From: Desulfosporosinus sp. UBA5188
Lineage (GTDB): Bacteria; Bacillota; Desulfitobacteriia; Desulfitobacteriales; Desulfitobacteriaceae
Direction of reading: 5' to 3'
NCBI GenBank assembly: GCA_002413075.1
Contig: DHWG01000163.1
Coordinates: 1-22,653, forward strand
Length of the DNA stretch: 22,653 nucleotides
A program made the translations under genes and the position numbers. How positions within the stretch are numbered: the first letter of the stretch is position 1; every line of letters begins with the position of its first letter. Under the pieces are notes generated by a model. The model saw only the letters and a program-made list of their open reading frames with translations. It had not been told where the DNA came from and did not search any database. Shown in pieces: positions 7,104 through 15,120 of the stretch.

Positions 7104-8993
7104 ATGTGTGGTATCGTTGGTTTTGTGGATTGGAGTCGTGATCTCACCCTCCAAAAAGATATTCTGGTCGGAATGACTCAAACCCTTACACCCAGGGGAC
7201 CCGATGCAGAAGGGTACTGGCTTTCCCCTCGTGCTGCCTTAGGGCACCGCAGGCTGGTTGTCGTGGACCCTCAAGGAGGTCAACAACCGATGATTCGCCA
7301 ACAAGGTGAACATGCGTTTACCTTGATCTATAACGGTGAACTCTATAACACTCCGGAGCTGCGACATGAACTTCTCAGTCGAGGCTACCACTTTGAAGGA
7401 CATTCTGATACGGAAGCCTTACTTCTTTCCTACATAGAATGGGGGCCCTCATGTGTCGAGCATTTTAATGGAATATTTGCCTTCGCCATCTGGGACAGCA
7501 GAGAACAGCAGTTATTTGTTGCCAGAGATCGCCTAGGTGTTAAGCCTCTCTTTTACTACGAGCAGAAAGGTTCCCTTGTTTTTGCTTCAGAAATCAAAGC
7601 GCTGCTGAAACATCCTAATATATCGCCCAATATTGGACGAGAAGGGCTCGCCGAAGTGTTCCTTCTCGGACCAGCACGGACTCCTGGAGTGGGTGTTTTC
7701 GAAGGGATTTCAGACCTAAAACCTGGGCATGTGCTATTTTATTCTGCCAATGGCTTGCACATTCGTCGGTACTGGGCCTTACCTAATAATGTCCATACTG
7801 ACGATCTAAAGACGACAACCGCAAAGGTACGAGAGCTTTTTGTCGATTCCGTCGAGCGTCAGCTGGTTTCAGATGTACCCCTCGGCACCCTACTTTCCGG
7901 AGGCCTCGATTCCAGTGCGATTACAGCCATCGCGGCAAATCGCCTTGCCAAGGAAGGCAAAGGACCCCTTCAGACCTTTTCAGTTGATTACACTGATAAT
8001 GACCAATACTTCAAGACGAATGACTTCCAACCCAGCGCTGATGGTCCCTTTATTGAACGTATGTCTAACGTCTTCGGTACCAAGCAAACCAACTGTACTT
8101 TAAAAATTCCGGACCTTGTTGAAGCCCTCAAAGCTTCAACACTTGCCCGCGATCTGCCGGGAATGGCTGACATTGACTCTTCTTTGTTACTCTTTTCAAG
8201 GGAAATAAAGAAGCATGTCACCGTTGGATTATCTGGTGAATGTGCCGATGAAATATTCGGTGGATACCCTTGGTTTCGTCGTAAAGAGGCTCTCGAATCT
8301 CAAACCTTTCCCTGGACACTAACGGTTGGAAACCGTTTACAGATACTTTCCCCTGAACTCACTGAACTTCTTCGCCCTCACGACTATTTACAGGGACGCT
8401 ATGAAGAAGCTCTTGCCGAAATGCCCCTGCTTCCCAGTTCTTCCTCTGTAATTCACAAAGACAGTCGAACTTTGACTGGAGATCAGCAACGCGAAGCACG
8501 GATCCGAGAGATTAGCTACTTAACCATCACCCGTTTCATGCCAACCCTCCTTGATCGCAAAGACCGTATGACCATGTCTGCCGGACTTGAAGTACGTGTT
8601 CCTTTCTGTGACCATCGCTTAGTTGAATATGCCTGGAACATTCCCTGGGAGATGAAGTATGCTGAGGGTCGAGAGAAATGGCTTCTACGAAGTGCTCTCA
8701 CCGGTCTTTTACCCGACGATGTGCTTTGGCGTCGCAAAAGCCCCTACCCAAAAACTCATAACCCCATTTATCTTGCGGCAGTTCGCACGTGGCTAGGTCA
8801 AATCCTGGACGACAGCACTTCCCCCATTCTTCCCTTCATAAACATCCCAGCCTTACGCGATCTCATGAAGCTCTCGGATACCATGCCTTCTGGTCACCCC
8901 TTCTTTGGACAACTGATGGACCTTCCTCAGCTCTTTGCGTACCTTATCCAAGTGAATTATTGGTTCGTAGAAAACAAAATTAACCTTGTTTAG
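7104..8993 (+). CDS. asnB: Asparagine synthetase (glutamine-hydrolysing)
   Basis: It forms asparagine from aspartate, using ATP and ammonia released from glutamine. I chose ATG 7104 over the in-frame ATG at 7098. AGGAGG (7091-7096) is 7 nt from 7104 but only 1 nt from 7098, and the 7104 start leaves Cys2 as the N-terminal nucleophile that class II glutamine amidotransferases require (MCGIVGF). The 629 residues comprise the Ntn amidotransferase (about 2-210, with RGPD, LIYNGELYN and GHSDTE) and the synthetase domain with the ATP pyrophosphatase loop LSGGLDSS (about 264-271), SGECADEIFGGYPW, and DRMTMSAGLEVRVPF. Length and motifs are normal for AsnB. It appears monocistronic, ending in the terminator at 9011-9060. 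Confidence 0.96.
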   Translation: MCGIVGFVDWSRDLTLQKDILVGMTQTLTPRGPDAEGYWLSPRAALGHRRLVVVDPQGGQQPMIRQQGEHAFTLIYNGELYNTPELRHELLSRGYHFEGHSDTEALLLSYIEWGPSCVEHFNGIFAFAIWDSREQQLFVARDRLGVKPLFYYEQKGSLVFASEIKALLKHPNISPNIGREGLAEVFLLGPARTPGVGVFEGISDLKPGHVLFYSANGLHIRRYWALPNNVHTDDLKTTTAKVRELFVDSVERQLVSDVPLGTLLSGGLDSSAITAIAANRLAKEGKGPLQTFSVDYTDNDQYFKTNDFQPSADGPFIERMSNVFGTKQTNCTLKIPDLVEALKASTLARDLPGMADIDSSLLLFSREIKKHVTVGLSGECADEIFGGYPWFRRKEALESQTFPWTLTVGNRLQILSPELTELLRPHDYLQGRYEEALAEMPLLPSSSSVIHKDSRTLTGDQQREARIREISYLTITRFMPTLLDRKDRMTMSAGLEVRVPFCDHRLVEYAWNIPWEMKYAEGREKWLLRSALTGLLPDDVLWRRKSPYPKTHNPIYLAAVRTWLGQILDDSTSPILPFINIPALRDLMKLSDTMPSGHPFFGQLMDLPQLFAYLIQVNYWFVENKINLV

Positions 8994-9010
8994 ATAATGA
9001 ACCACTAAAG

Positions 9011-9060
9011 AAAACTTGGCTACCGCCTCGCCTTCAGGCGACGTCGATAGCCAAGTTTTT
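9011..9060. terminator. Bidirectional terminator between asnB and the CorC-like gene
   Basis: AAAACTTGGCTA (9012-9022) pairs with TAGCCAAGTTTT (9048-9059), with an inner CGCC-TTCA-GGCG hairpin. A T-run follows on the plus side and an A-run precedes it, so it serves both convergent genes. Confidence 0.85.
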
Positions 9061-9067
9061 ATAGACA

Positions 9068-10453
9068 TTACGAGACGGCTTCATTTACGGCGTTAACTTC
9101 TTTTATTTTACTTTCGAGAGTCTTTTTCATGACCTTAACCTTAGTAATTCTATATCCAAGGACTTCCATCACTTCGAAATTAAACCCATCGAAATAAACA
9201 ATATCTCCCTTGACCGGCTTTCGACCGATCCGTGAAAAAACATAGCCTCCGATTGTCGAAACGGTATCTTCCTCAAGTTCAATGTCCAACATTTCCGAAA
9301 CTTCTTCCAATAAAACGCGACCGTTTAGTATATATTCATTTTCAGCAATTTTTTGAATGTCCAGCTGTTCTGACTCAAATTCATCATAAATTTCCCCAAC
9401 CAATTCTTCAAGCATATCCTCAAGTGTGACTAGCCCAGCTGATCCGCCGAATTCGTCAACAATGACCGCCATATGGGTTCGTTGGCTCCTCATTCTCTGT
9501 ACAAGATGCGAAATGGGCATTCCCTCAGGAACTGCCAAGATATCTCGTTTAATTTCAGTAATGTTTTTCTCCCCTGCCTGCTCCTGAAATCGTATAATGT
9601 CCCGCATGTGGACCAATCCCAGAACATGGTCTTTATCATCATCACACAACAAATATCGTGTATGACCGTATTGCTTCACGACTTCAAGAATCTCTTCAAA
9701 CGTATCCTGTATGAAAATACACACCATATCTTGGCGCGGAATCATAACTTCACTAGCAATACGATCCGAAAATTCGAAGACGTTATCCAAGAGTTTACCT
9801 TCCATTTTATCTAAATAGCCATGCTTTTGACTAGCATCGACCAACATTCGCAGTTCCTCTTCACTATGTGATAAATCAGTTTCATTCGCTGATTCGATTC
9901 TCAAGACATGCAAGACAAGGTTAGCTATACCATTGAGCGCCCAAATAACTGGGTAAAATATAATATAAAAAGACTTTAAGAAACCCGCTAAAGCTAGTGC
10001 CATGCTTTCGGCCTTCTGAATGGCCAGGGATTTAGGCACAAGCTCTCCTAGAACAATGTGTAAGAACGAGATAATCAAAAACGCTATGGCCACAGCAATA
10101 GTATGCGTATAGATTAAACTCTTCCCACCAAAGCCTACAAACAACGGTTCGATTAGGCGCGCAATCGCGGGTTCACCAAGCCAACCTAAGCCCAAGGAAG
10201 CTAGCGTAATACCAAGCTGACAGGCCGACAGGTAGGCGTCTAGTTTGGAGGCAACATCCAGCGCGGTTTGCGCCTTCTTTGAACCATTCTCAGCAAGTTC
10301 TGCCAAACGCGTCTTACGAACTTTAACCATTGAAAATTCAGCAGCAACAAAAACCCCATTGATTCCTACCAACAATAAAGCCATTAGAACCTTTACAACA
10401 CTCCAGAGCAGACCTTCGATGGTATTTCTCCTCCTTTTATTTCCAGAACCCAA
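9068..10453 (-). CDS. CNNM/CorC-type membrane protein with DUF21, CBS pair and CorC_HlyC domains
   Basis: A 'hemolysin C' family protein, related to CNNM/CorC magnesium or cobalt transport-associated proteins. The N-terminal DUF21 region (about 15-200) has three to four membrane helices and the VFVAAEFSMVKVRKTRLAEL signature. A CBS pair follows (about 215-345, with VMIPRQDM and IVDEFGGSAGLVTLEDMLEE). The C-terminal CorC_HlyC domain spans about 360-445 (YILNGR, TIGGYVFSRIGR). Mg2+ or Co2+ efflux is the usual inferred role. The first canonical start (TTG 10451-10453) has no ribosome site, whereas an excellent AGGAGG (10430-10435) sits inside that extension, 9 nt before ATC at 10418-10420. The native start may therefore be AUC, giving 450 residues. 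A -10-like TATAAT lies near 10493 on the minus strand without a convincing -35. Confidence 0.9.
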   Translation of the reverse strand: MGSGNKRRRNTIEGLLWSVVKVLMALLLVGINGVFVAAEFSMVKVRKTRLAELAENGSKKAQTALDVASKLDAYLSACQLGITLASLGLGWLGEPAIARLIEPLFVGFGGKSLIYTHTIAVAIAFLIISFLHIVLGELVPKSLAIQKAESMALALAGFLKSFYIIFYPVIWALNGIANLVLHVLRIESANETDLSHSEEELRMLVDASQKHGYLDKMEGKLLDNVFEFSDRIASEVMIPRQDMVCIFIQDTFEEILEVVKQYGHTRYLLCDDDKDHVLGLVHMRDIIRFQEQAGEKNITEIKRDILAVPEGMPISHLVQRMRSQRTHMAVIVDEFGGSAGLVTLEDMLEELVGEIYDEFESEQLDIQKIAENEYILNGRVLLEEVSEMLDIELEEDTVSTIGGYVFSRIGRKPVKGDIVYFDGFNFEVMEVLGYRITKVKVMKKTLESKIKEVNAVNEAVS

Positions 10454-10705
10454 AAACTATTCTTCCATATCATGTGTAGTTTGTATAGATGATAATTATA
10501 CATCATTCTCGATATTAATGTTAGCAATCTAGAATGCCTAAATATCCATCAAGCCATAATATTTTGTGAAGCGAATAACAACAAAAACCTAAATATCAAT
10601 AATTAAGTTAATAACACCTATTATACTTACATTATATACGAAGAATACACGAATGTATAATTGAGCAGGGTTATTGAGTGAGAAAAAAGTTATAGGCAAA
10701 TTCAC
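10454..10705. other. AT-rich intergenic stretch
   Basis: Between the divergent CorC-like gene and the cob riboswitch promoter the sequence is AT-rich and without a convincing reading frame, RNA fold or repeat. It probably contains the promoter of the CorC-like gene, which I could not pin down. Confidence 0.5.
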
Positions 10706-10734
10706 TTGAGATAAGAAAAGGGTTGTGTTATGCT
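10706..10734 (+). promoter_or_regulatory. Sigma-A-type promoter of the cob operon
   Basis: TTGAGA (10706-10711), a 17-nt spacer, then TATGCT (10729-10734), about 20 nt before the conserved start of the cobalamin riboswitch. Confidence 0.75.
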
Positions 10735-10747
10735 AAAGAAAAATATT

Positions 10748-10897
10748 ACATTTAGGTGCCCTTCGGGGAGAATAGGGAAGTTCGGTTTAAGACCGACGCG
10801 GACCCACCACTGTATTCGAGGAGCTTCGTAAACCACTGCACTTGCTGGGAAGGTTACGAATTTAGCGATGATTCGAAAGCCAGGAGACCTGCCTAAA
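10748..10897 (+). promoter_or_regulatory. Cobalamin (B12) riboswitch aptamer
   Basis: It shows the conserved order of the cobalamin class: TAGGTGCCCTTCGGG, GGGAAGTTCGGT, CCGACGCGGACCCACCACTGT, a central CCACTG/CTGGGAAGG segment, and the B12 box AAGCCAGGAGACCTGCCTA (10877-10895). AGGTGCC at the start can pair with the distal B12 box segment. It is followed by a strong attenuator and the cobTUS genes, so excess adenosylcobalamin should shut off the operon by premature termination. Confidence 0.95.
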
Positions 10898-10940
10898 ATG
10901 TTTACGTCTTCCCACACCTTGGGGAGCGGCGGTGATGACG

Positions 10941-10988
10941 GTAAAGTCCCGACCACAGATTTTTTTGTGGTCGGGACTTTACTTTATC
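10941..10988 (+). terminator. Attenuator terminator of the cobalamin riboswitch
   Basis: GTAAAGTCCCGACCACA (10941-10957) and TGTGGTCGGGACTTTAC (10966-10982) form a perfect 17-bp stem, followed by TTTATC. It lies between the B12 box and the cobT start. Confidence 0.9.
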
Positions 10989-11031
10989 TAGAAATCATAA
11001 CAAGCATAACAAGATTGAGGGGGATTTCACT

Positions 11032-12129
11032 ATGGATAATTTAACAGTGGCTCAACTAACCGCCCAACTACAAACTCTCACCGCAAGCATTTCTGACCTT
11101 GATGAGGAGAGCATGGCGAAGATCCAAAAGCGCTTGGACTGGCTCGCCAAACCCCAGGGAAGCCTTGGACAATTGGAAACTTTGGCGAAGCAACTGGGTG
11201 GCATCCAACGAACCTCCAACCCTAAAATTACTAAGAAAGCCGTCCTATTAATGGCCGGTGATCATGGCGTTGCAGCAGCAGGAGTCAGTGCCTTTCCTCA
11301 AGAAGTTACACCTCAAATGGTTTATAATATTATACGCGGTGGCGCTGCCATTAATGTATTAGCTCGCCAAGCAGGTGCAGAGGTTTTTTGTACTGATGTC
11401 GGAGTTGCCTTCCCGCTAGAAGGTGACATCATCCACAAACGGGTTGCTAACGGAACCCAAAACATGATGGAGGGTCCCGCTATGACCCGTCAACAAGCCT
11501 TACAAGCACTGCTCGTGGGTGCGGAAGTTGCCGCTGAAAAGATCAGTGCAGGCTATAACCTTTTTGCCACTGGGGACCTAGGAATTGGGAATACAACGCC
11601 CAGCTCAGCCATCGTCGCCCTCTTTACGAATTCCCCCATTGAAGCCGTCGTGGGCCGTGGAACTGGAATCGATGATGCTGGATTGATCAAGAAACGTCAA
11701 GCCATTGCTAAAGCACTTAAACATAATCAGCCCGATCCACAGGACGCCCTCGACGTACTGACTAAAGTCGGCGGCTTAGAAATCGCAGCCATAGCTGGTT
11801 CGATCCTTCAAGCCGCTGCTAGCCGTGTTCCTATCGTCATTGACGGGTTCATCTCGACGGCTGGCGCCCTCGTAGCCGCGAGACTCGCCCCCAAATGTAC
11901 CGCCTTTATGATCCCCTCCCACGGTTCAGCTGAAATAGGTCACCGCAGGGCCTTAGCTGCACTAGGCCTAGATCCATTACTGAGCTTAAACATGAGACTG
12001 GGTGAAGGAACTGGAGCTGTCATGACTTTCCACCTTGTTGAAGCCGCTCTTCATATTCTCGAGGAAATGTCCACCTTCGCCGACGCAGGAGTCAGCGAGT
12101 CATCTAACTTCCACTGTATTTATGCCTAA
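11032..12129 (+). CDS. cobT: Nicotinate-nucleotide-dimethylbenzimidazole phosphoribosyltransferase
   Basis: It activates the lower-ligand base by transferring phosphoribosyl from nicotinate mononucleotide, giving alpha-ribazole phosphate for cobamide assembly. The 365-residue length is normal. Recognised blocks: RLDWLAKPQGSLGQLE near residues 34-50, MAGDHGVAAAGVSAFPQEVT near 74-93, ATGDLGIGNTTPSSAI, VVGRGTGIDD, and RLGEGTGA with Glu325 at the position of the catalytic glutamate in the Salmonella enzyme. The start is supported by GAGGGGG 8 nt upstream of the ATG. It is first in the riboswitch-controlled cobT-cobU-cobS operon, 43 nt before the cobU ATG. The lower-ligand base actually used cannot be read from the sequence. 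Confidence 0.96.
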   Translation: MDNLTVAQLTAQLQTLTASISDLDEESMAKIQKRLDWLAKPQGSLGQLETLAKQLGGIQRTSNPKITKKAVLLMAGDHGVAAAGVSAFPQEVTPQMVYNIIRGGAAINVLARQAGAEVFCTDVGVAFPLEGDIIHKRVANGTQNMMEGPAMTRQQALQALLVGAEVAAEKISAGYNLFATGDLGIGNTTPSSAIVALFTNSPIEAVVGRGTGIDDAGLIKKRQAIAKALKHNQPDPQDALDVLTKVGGLEIAAIAGSILQAAASRVPIVIDGFISTAGALVAARLAPKCTAFMIPSHGSAEIGHRRALAALGLDPLLSLNMRLGEGTGAVMTFHLVEAALHILEEMSTFADAGVSESSNFHCIYA

Positions 12130-12172
12130 GGTCTTGATAAACATAGTCTAAAACATTAAGTAGGTGAAGGCA

Positions 12173-12763
12173 ATGTCTCAATTTACGCTCATCACCGGCG
12201 GTGCCCGGAGTGGTAAAAGCCGGTTTGCAGAACTTATGGCCGCTCATACAAAACGTCCCGTCATATACATTGCTACCGCTCAAATATTGGACAAAGAAAT
12301 GGCGCTGCGTGTTAAAAAGCACCAGCTGCAACGACCGTCCACTTGGCGTCTTATCGAAGAGCCTCTGAACATTCGCGATACCTTGCTCAAACTATATGAT
12401 GAAGATGGGATTATTCTTCTCGATTGTGTCACGCTCTGGCTTACTAATCTCCTCTTATCCGGCTACGTACCCGACGATCATAATTGTTTCAACAAGACGC
12501 TCGAACCTCAGATCTTGGAGCGTGTGCAGAACGTCGCCCAACTGGCCCGAGATATTAAACCCCAAGTCATCTTTGTCACCAACGAAGTAGGCCAAGGGAT
12601 TGTCCCGGAGAATCCTTTAGCCCGAGCCTACCGGGATTTAGCTGGACGAGGTAATCAAATTCTAGCGCAGAGTGCGGATCAGGTTTATATGGTCGTGGCA
12701 GGTATTCCCATGGAGATTAAACACTCCGGTGAGAAGCTGCTAGCTTCCCTACTCAAGGAGTGA
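12173..12763 (+). CDS. cobU: Adenosylcobinamide kinase / adenosylcobinamide-phosphate guanylyltransferase
   Basis: Bifunctional enzyme that phosphorylates adenosylcobinamide and attaches GMP to give AdoCbi-GDP. The protein has 196 residues from ATG 12173, where AGGTG (12162-12166) is 6 nt upstream; an in-frame GTG at 12164 lacks a proper site. Visible features: the P-loop GGARSGKS (9-16), a His at about 50 in VKKHQLQRP (the region of the guanylylated histidine), the Walker B-like IILLDCVTLWLTNLL, and the C-terminal VTNEVGQGIVPENPLARAYR block typical of CobU. It ends in TGA overlapping the next gene (TGATG), so it is coupled to cobS. Confidence 0.95.
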   Translation: MSQFTLITGGARSGKSRFAELMAAHTKRPVIYIATAQILDKEMALRVKKHQLQRPSTWRLIEEPLNIRDTLLKLYDEDGIILLDCVTLWLTNLLLSGYVPDDHNCFNKTLEPQILERVQNVAQLARDIKPQVIFVTNEVGQGIVPENPLARAYRDLAGRGNQILAQSADQVYMVVAGIPMEIKHSGEKLLASLLKE

Positions 12764-13506
12764 TGAATTTGCGCGGATTTCTCATAGCCCTTACCTTTCT
12801 CACTCGGCTGCCCTTACCTGCACCTAAAGTAGAGGTCACCTCGGAAGAATTTACGCGAAGTTATCGCTACTATCCCTTGGTCGGACTTGTCCTTGGATTA
12901 TGCCTCTGGCTGCTGGCGAAAGCAATGATGCCATATTTCCCGCCCTTAGTTCTGGGTGCGGTCTTGCTAGTTGCCGAGTTAATGCTGACCGGAGGACTCC
13001 ATCTCGATGGGTTCATGGACAGCATGGATGGTTTATTATCCGCCCGAAGTCCAGAACGCATTCTGGAGATTATGAAGGATAGTCGCATTGGAGCTCATGC
13101 CTGCATGGCCCTCGTCGGCTTGCTACTACTAAAATTCACCTTACTTGCCAGCCTAACCTCCCATCAGATTTCCATCCTCCTAGTGATGCCCATGCTCTCA
13201 CGCTGGGTTTTTCAAATTGGGGTGATTGGGTTCCCTTATGCTCGCCCGCAAGGACTGGGAAAAGGCATTCATGAAACGACCCACTGGATTCCGTTTCTTT
13301 TCACTGGATGCTTAGTTTTAGGAGCTTCCTTTTATCTTTCGGGATTTGCTGGGCTTATCGCTTTTGGAGTATGCGTAATCACTGTAACCCTTTGGGCTTC
13401 CAAGATTTCCTCCCTGCTTGGTGGATTAACAGGCGACCTATACGGGGCGATTATCGAGCTTTCCGAAGTCGTCTGTTTACTAGCTGCTTTTCCTTTTCTA
13501 CGGTAG
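12763..13506 (+). CDS. cobS: Adenosylcobinamide-GDP ribazoletransferase (cobalamin synthase)
   Basis: Integral membrane enzyme that joins AdoCbi-GDP to alpha-ribazole (or its phosphate), the last step of nucleotide-loop assembly. About 247 residues with six or more hydrophobic segments. It has the Mg2+-binding motif GGLHLDGFMDSMDGLL (about 77-91) and KDSRIGAHA (about 105-113). The N-terminus RGFLIALTFLTRLPLP is typical. Start: ATG 12763 overlaps the cobU stop, but AAGGAG (12755-12760) is only 2 nt away; TTG at 12769 has ideal 8-nt spacing and would give the family-typical MRGFL start. Either is possible. Confidence 0.95.
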   Translation: MNLRGFLIALTFLTRLPLPAPKVEVTSEEFTRSYRYYPLVGLVLGLCLWLLAKAMMPYFPPLVLGAVLLVAELMLTGGLHLDGFMDSMDGLLSARSPERILEIMKDSRIGAHACMALVGLLLLKFTLLASLTSHQISILLVMPMLSRWVFQIGVIGFPYARPQGLGKGIHETTHWIPFLFTGCLVLGASFYLSGFAGLIAFGVCVITVTLWASKISSLLGGLTGDLYGAIIELSEVVCLLAAFPFLR

Positions 13507-13733
13507 GCACGGTAGACAATCCGGCCAAGACACAGAGCTCCAGCCAGTGGCCAGACAGACCCAACCAAGACCAACGCAGACAAGGGGACGGTTCTTCTAT
13601 AAGAACCGTCCCCTTGTCTGTTGTCTGGTCAAGAACTGTCTCCTTGACGCCTGTTCACGTGTCTTGCCCCTGTCTGCCTGTGTCTTTCCGTCCCCGCGGA
13701 TGATGGCCTATCCGTGGCCTATTTCTGCATGGC
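13507..13733. repeat. REP-like repeat region with a perfect 20-bp hairpin
   Basis: CAGACAAGGGGACGGTTCTT (13577-13596), loop CTAT, and its exact reverse complement (13601-13620) form a perfect hairpin. Outer CCAGACA (13550-13556) and TGTCTGG (13622-13628) can pair around it. A degenerate copy of the right arm (AAGAACTGTCTCCTTGAC, about 13631-13648) follows, then many GTCTG/CTGTC motifs and three TGGCCTAT units (about 13702-13738) running into the end of the aminotransferase gene. The GGGGACGGTTCTT core resembles a repeat family I know from many clostridial genomes. No T-tract follows, so it is not a typical terminator, although it could stabilise the cob mRNA 3' end. Confidence 0.75.
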
Positions 13734-14894
13734 CTATTTACGGATTGCCCGCGCTAAACGTTGAATACCCTCATCGATGATCTCTGGCGTTGAACAGGAG
13801 TAATTCAAACGTACCTCAGAGGTTACGCGCCCATCTGAGTAGAATAACTGACCTGGTACATACAGAACATTTTGTCTAATAGTCTCCTGAACGTAATCGT
13901 AACTATTACTTATATTTTTGAAACGTGCCCAGAGAAAGAGGCCGCCTGAGGGAATAATCATCTCCACCTCATCACCTATGTATTTTTCGATGGCCTGAAC
14001 CATCGCCAGTCGACGTTCTTTGTATACCGTGCGCAGGTTCAGAATATGTTCGGGAAGCAATCCGTCCTTTAAAAACTCGAACACAGCGCGCTGCGTGAGA
14101 TTATTACTGTGTAAATCCACACCCTCTTTGGTTTGACAAAGATGGTGAATAATATCTTCGTTCGCTACAACATAGCCCACCCTTAATCCAGGAGAAAGAA
14201 CTTTGGAAAAAGTACCCAAGTATATGACATGATCTCCAAGTTCTATTAAACTAGGTATCCTCTCGCCTTCAAAGCGCAACTCGCCATAGGGATTATCCTC
14301 AACGACCAGCAAATCATAGACCTGCGCCACACGCAACAGTTCGATCCGTCGTTCAAGTCCCATAACCTTGCCCGTTGGATTTTGATAATTAGGAATGAGG
14401 TATAAAAACTTTGGTGTAATTCGTTTTAGCATTTTTTCCAGTTCTTCTGGAATGATACCTTGTTCGTCGCACGGCACCATCATCATCTGAGCACGAAACG
14501 ATATAAAAGCCTGAATCGCACCTATATATGTCGGCGTCTCTACAAAAACAACGTCCCCCGGATCAAGAAAAGTCTGTGCTACCAAACTTAAGCCCTGCTG
14601 ACTGCCTGTTGTCACCGCAATTTCTTCCATTGTAACAGGCTTACCATGACGGTTATGTTGCTGTGCTAGCCACTGCCGTAGAGGGGGATGACCGGCCGTT
14701 TGTGAATATTGCAAGGCTCGTTTTCCTTGCTCTTCAAAAACTCGTTGAAAACAGCGTTGCAAGGCTTGATCCGGAAAAAGTTCCAACGCTGGTAATCCCC
14801 CTGCGAAAGAAATCATCTTGGGATTCTGCGCTGCTTTTAACATCTCTCCGATAAAACCTTCTCCCAACTCATCCATCCAACTCGCGTAACGCAT
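13734..14894 (-). CDS. PLP-dependent aminotransferase, LysN/2-aminoadipate type (class I/II)
   Basis: A 386-residue fold-type I aminotransferase. The SFAGGLPALELFP segment (29-41) is characteristic of the LysN/KAT2-like subgroup acting on 2-aminoadipate, aromatic or branched substrates. Other motifs: YSQTAGHPPLRQWL (63-76), TTGSQQGL (95-102), NYQNPTG (169-175), the PLP-contacting DNPYGEL (200-206), TFSKVLSPGLRVGY with the Schiff-base lysine K231, and a C-terminal VRLNYS. No N-terminal GntR domain is present, so it is not a MocR regulator. GAGGAGG about 7 nt upstream supports the start. It stands alone between a repeat region and a divergent gene. The substrate cannot be fixed from sequence. 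Confidence 0.92.
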   Translation of the reverse strand: MRYASWMDELGEGFIGEMLKAAQNPKMISFAGGLPALELFPDQALQRCFQRVFEEQGKRALQYSQTAGHPPLRQWLAQQHNRHGKPVTMEEIAVTTGSQQGLSLVAQTFLDPGDVVFVETPTYIGAIQAFISFRAQMMMVPCDEQGIIPEELEKMLKRITPKFLYLIPNYQNPTGKVMGLERRIELLRVAQVYDLLVVEDNPYGELRFEGERIPSLIELGDHVIYLGTFSKVLSPGLRVGYVVANEDIIHHLCQTKEGVDLHSNNLTQRAVFEFLKDGLLPEHILNLRTVYKERRLAMVQAIEKYIGDEVEMIIPSGGLFLWARFKNISNSYDYVQETIRQNVLYVPGQLFYSDGRVTSEVRLNYSCSTPEIIDEGIQRLARAIRK

Positions 14895-14995
14895 TAAAAT
14901 TCCTCCTCAAGTTTTCTTCTAATGGTCTTAATTATTTTCAGATGTTAAAATGTTCAATATCCTACCCTTATAAATTTAAGGCAACCGATAAAACC

Positions 14996-15024
14996 ATCAT
15001 ACATAATTCTAGATCAATGTACAA
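14996..15024 (-). promoter_or_regulatory. Sigma-A-type promoter for the aminotransferase
   Basis: On the minus strand TTGTAC (15019-15024), a 17-nt spacer and TATGAT (14996-15001), about 100 nt upstream of the start codon. Confidence 0.6.
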
Positions 15025-15120
15025 CGATGCTCTTTTAGAGTACAATTATAGAGTGCCCAATTTATTTAAATAATTTTGGCGTAATTTAGGTTCATTAGTA
15101 GAGCTTTGAAAGGGAAAACC

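Noticed and set aside
10702..10956. Open frame of 84 codons on the minus strand
   Set aside because: It lies antisense to the cobalamin riboswitch and its attenuator; the coding potential is a by-product of the structured RNA.
13577..13620. The perfect hairpin as the cob operon terminator
   Set aside because: It lacks a T-tract on either side and is surrounded by degenerate copies, fitting a REP-like repeat better.
13308..13703. Open frames on both strands over the cobS end and the repeat region
   Set aside because: They are shadows of cobS and of the GC-rich hairpin repeats, with no ribosome site or recognisable product.
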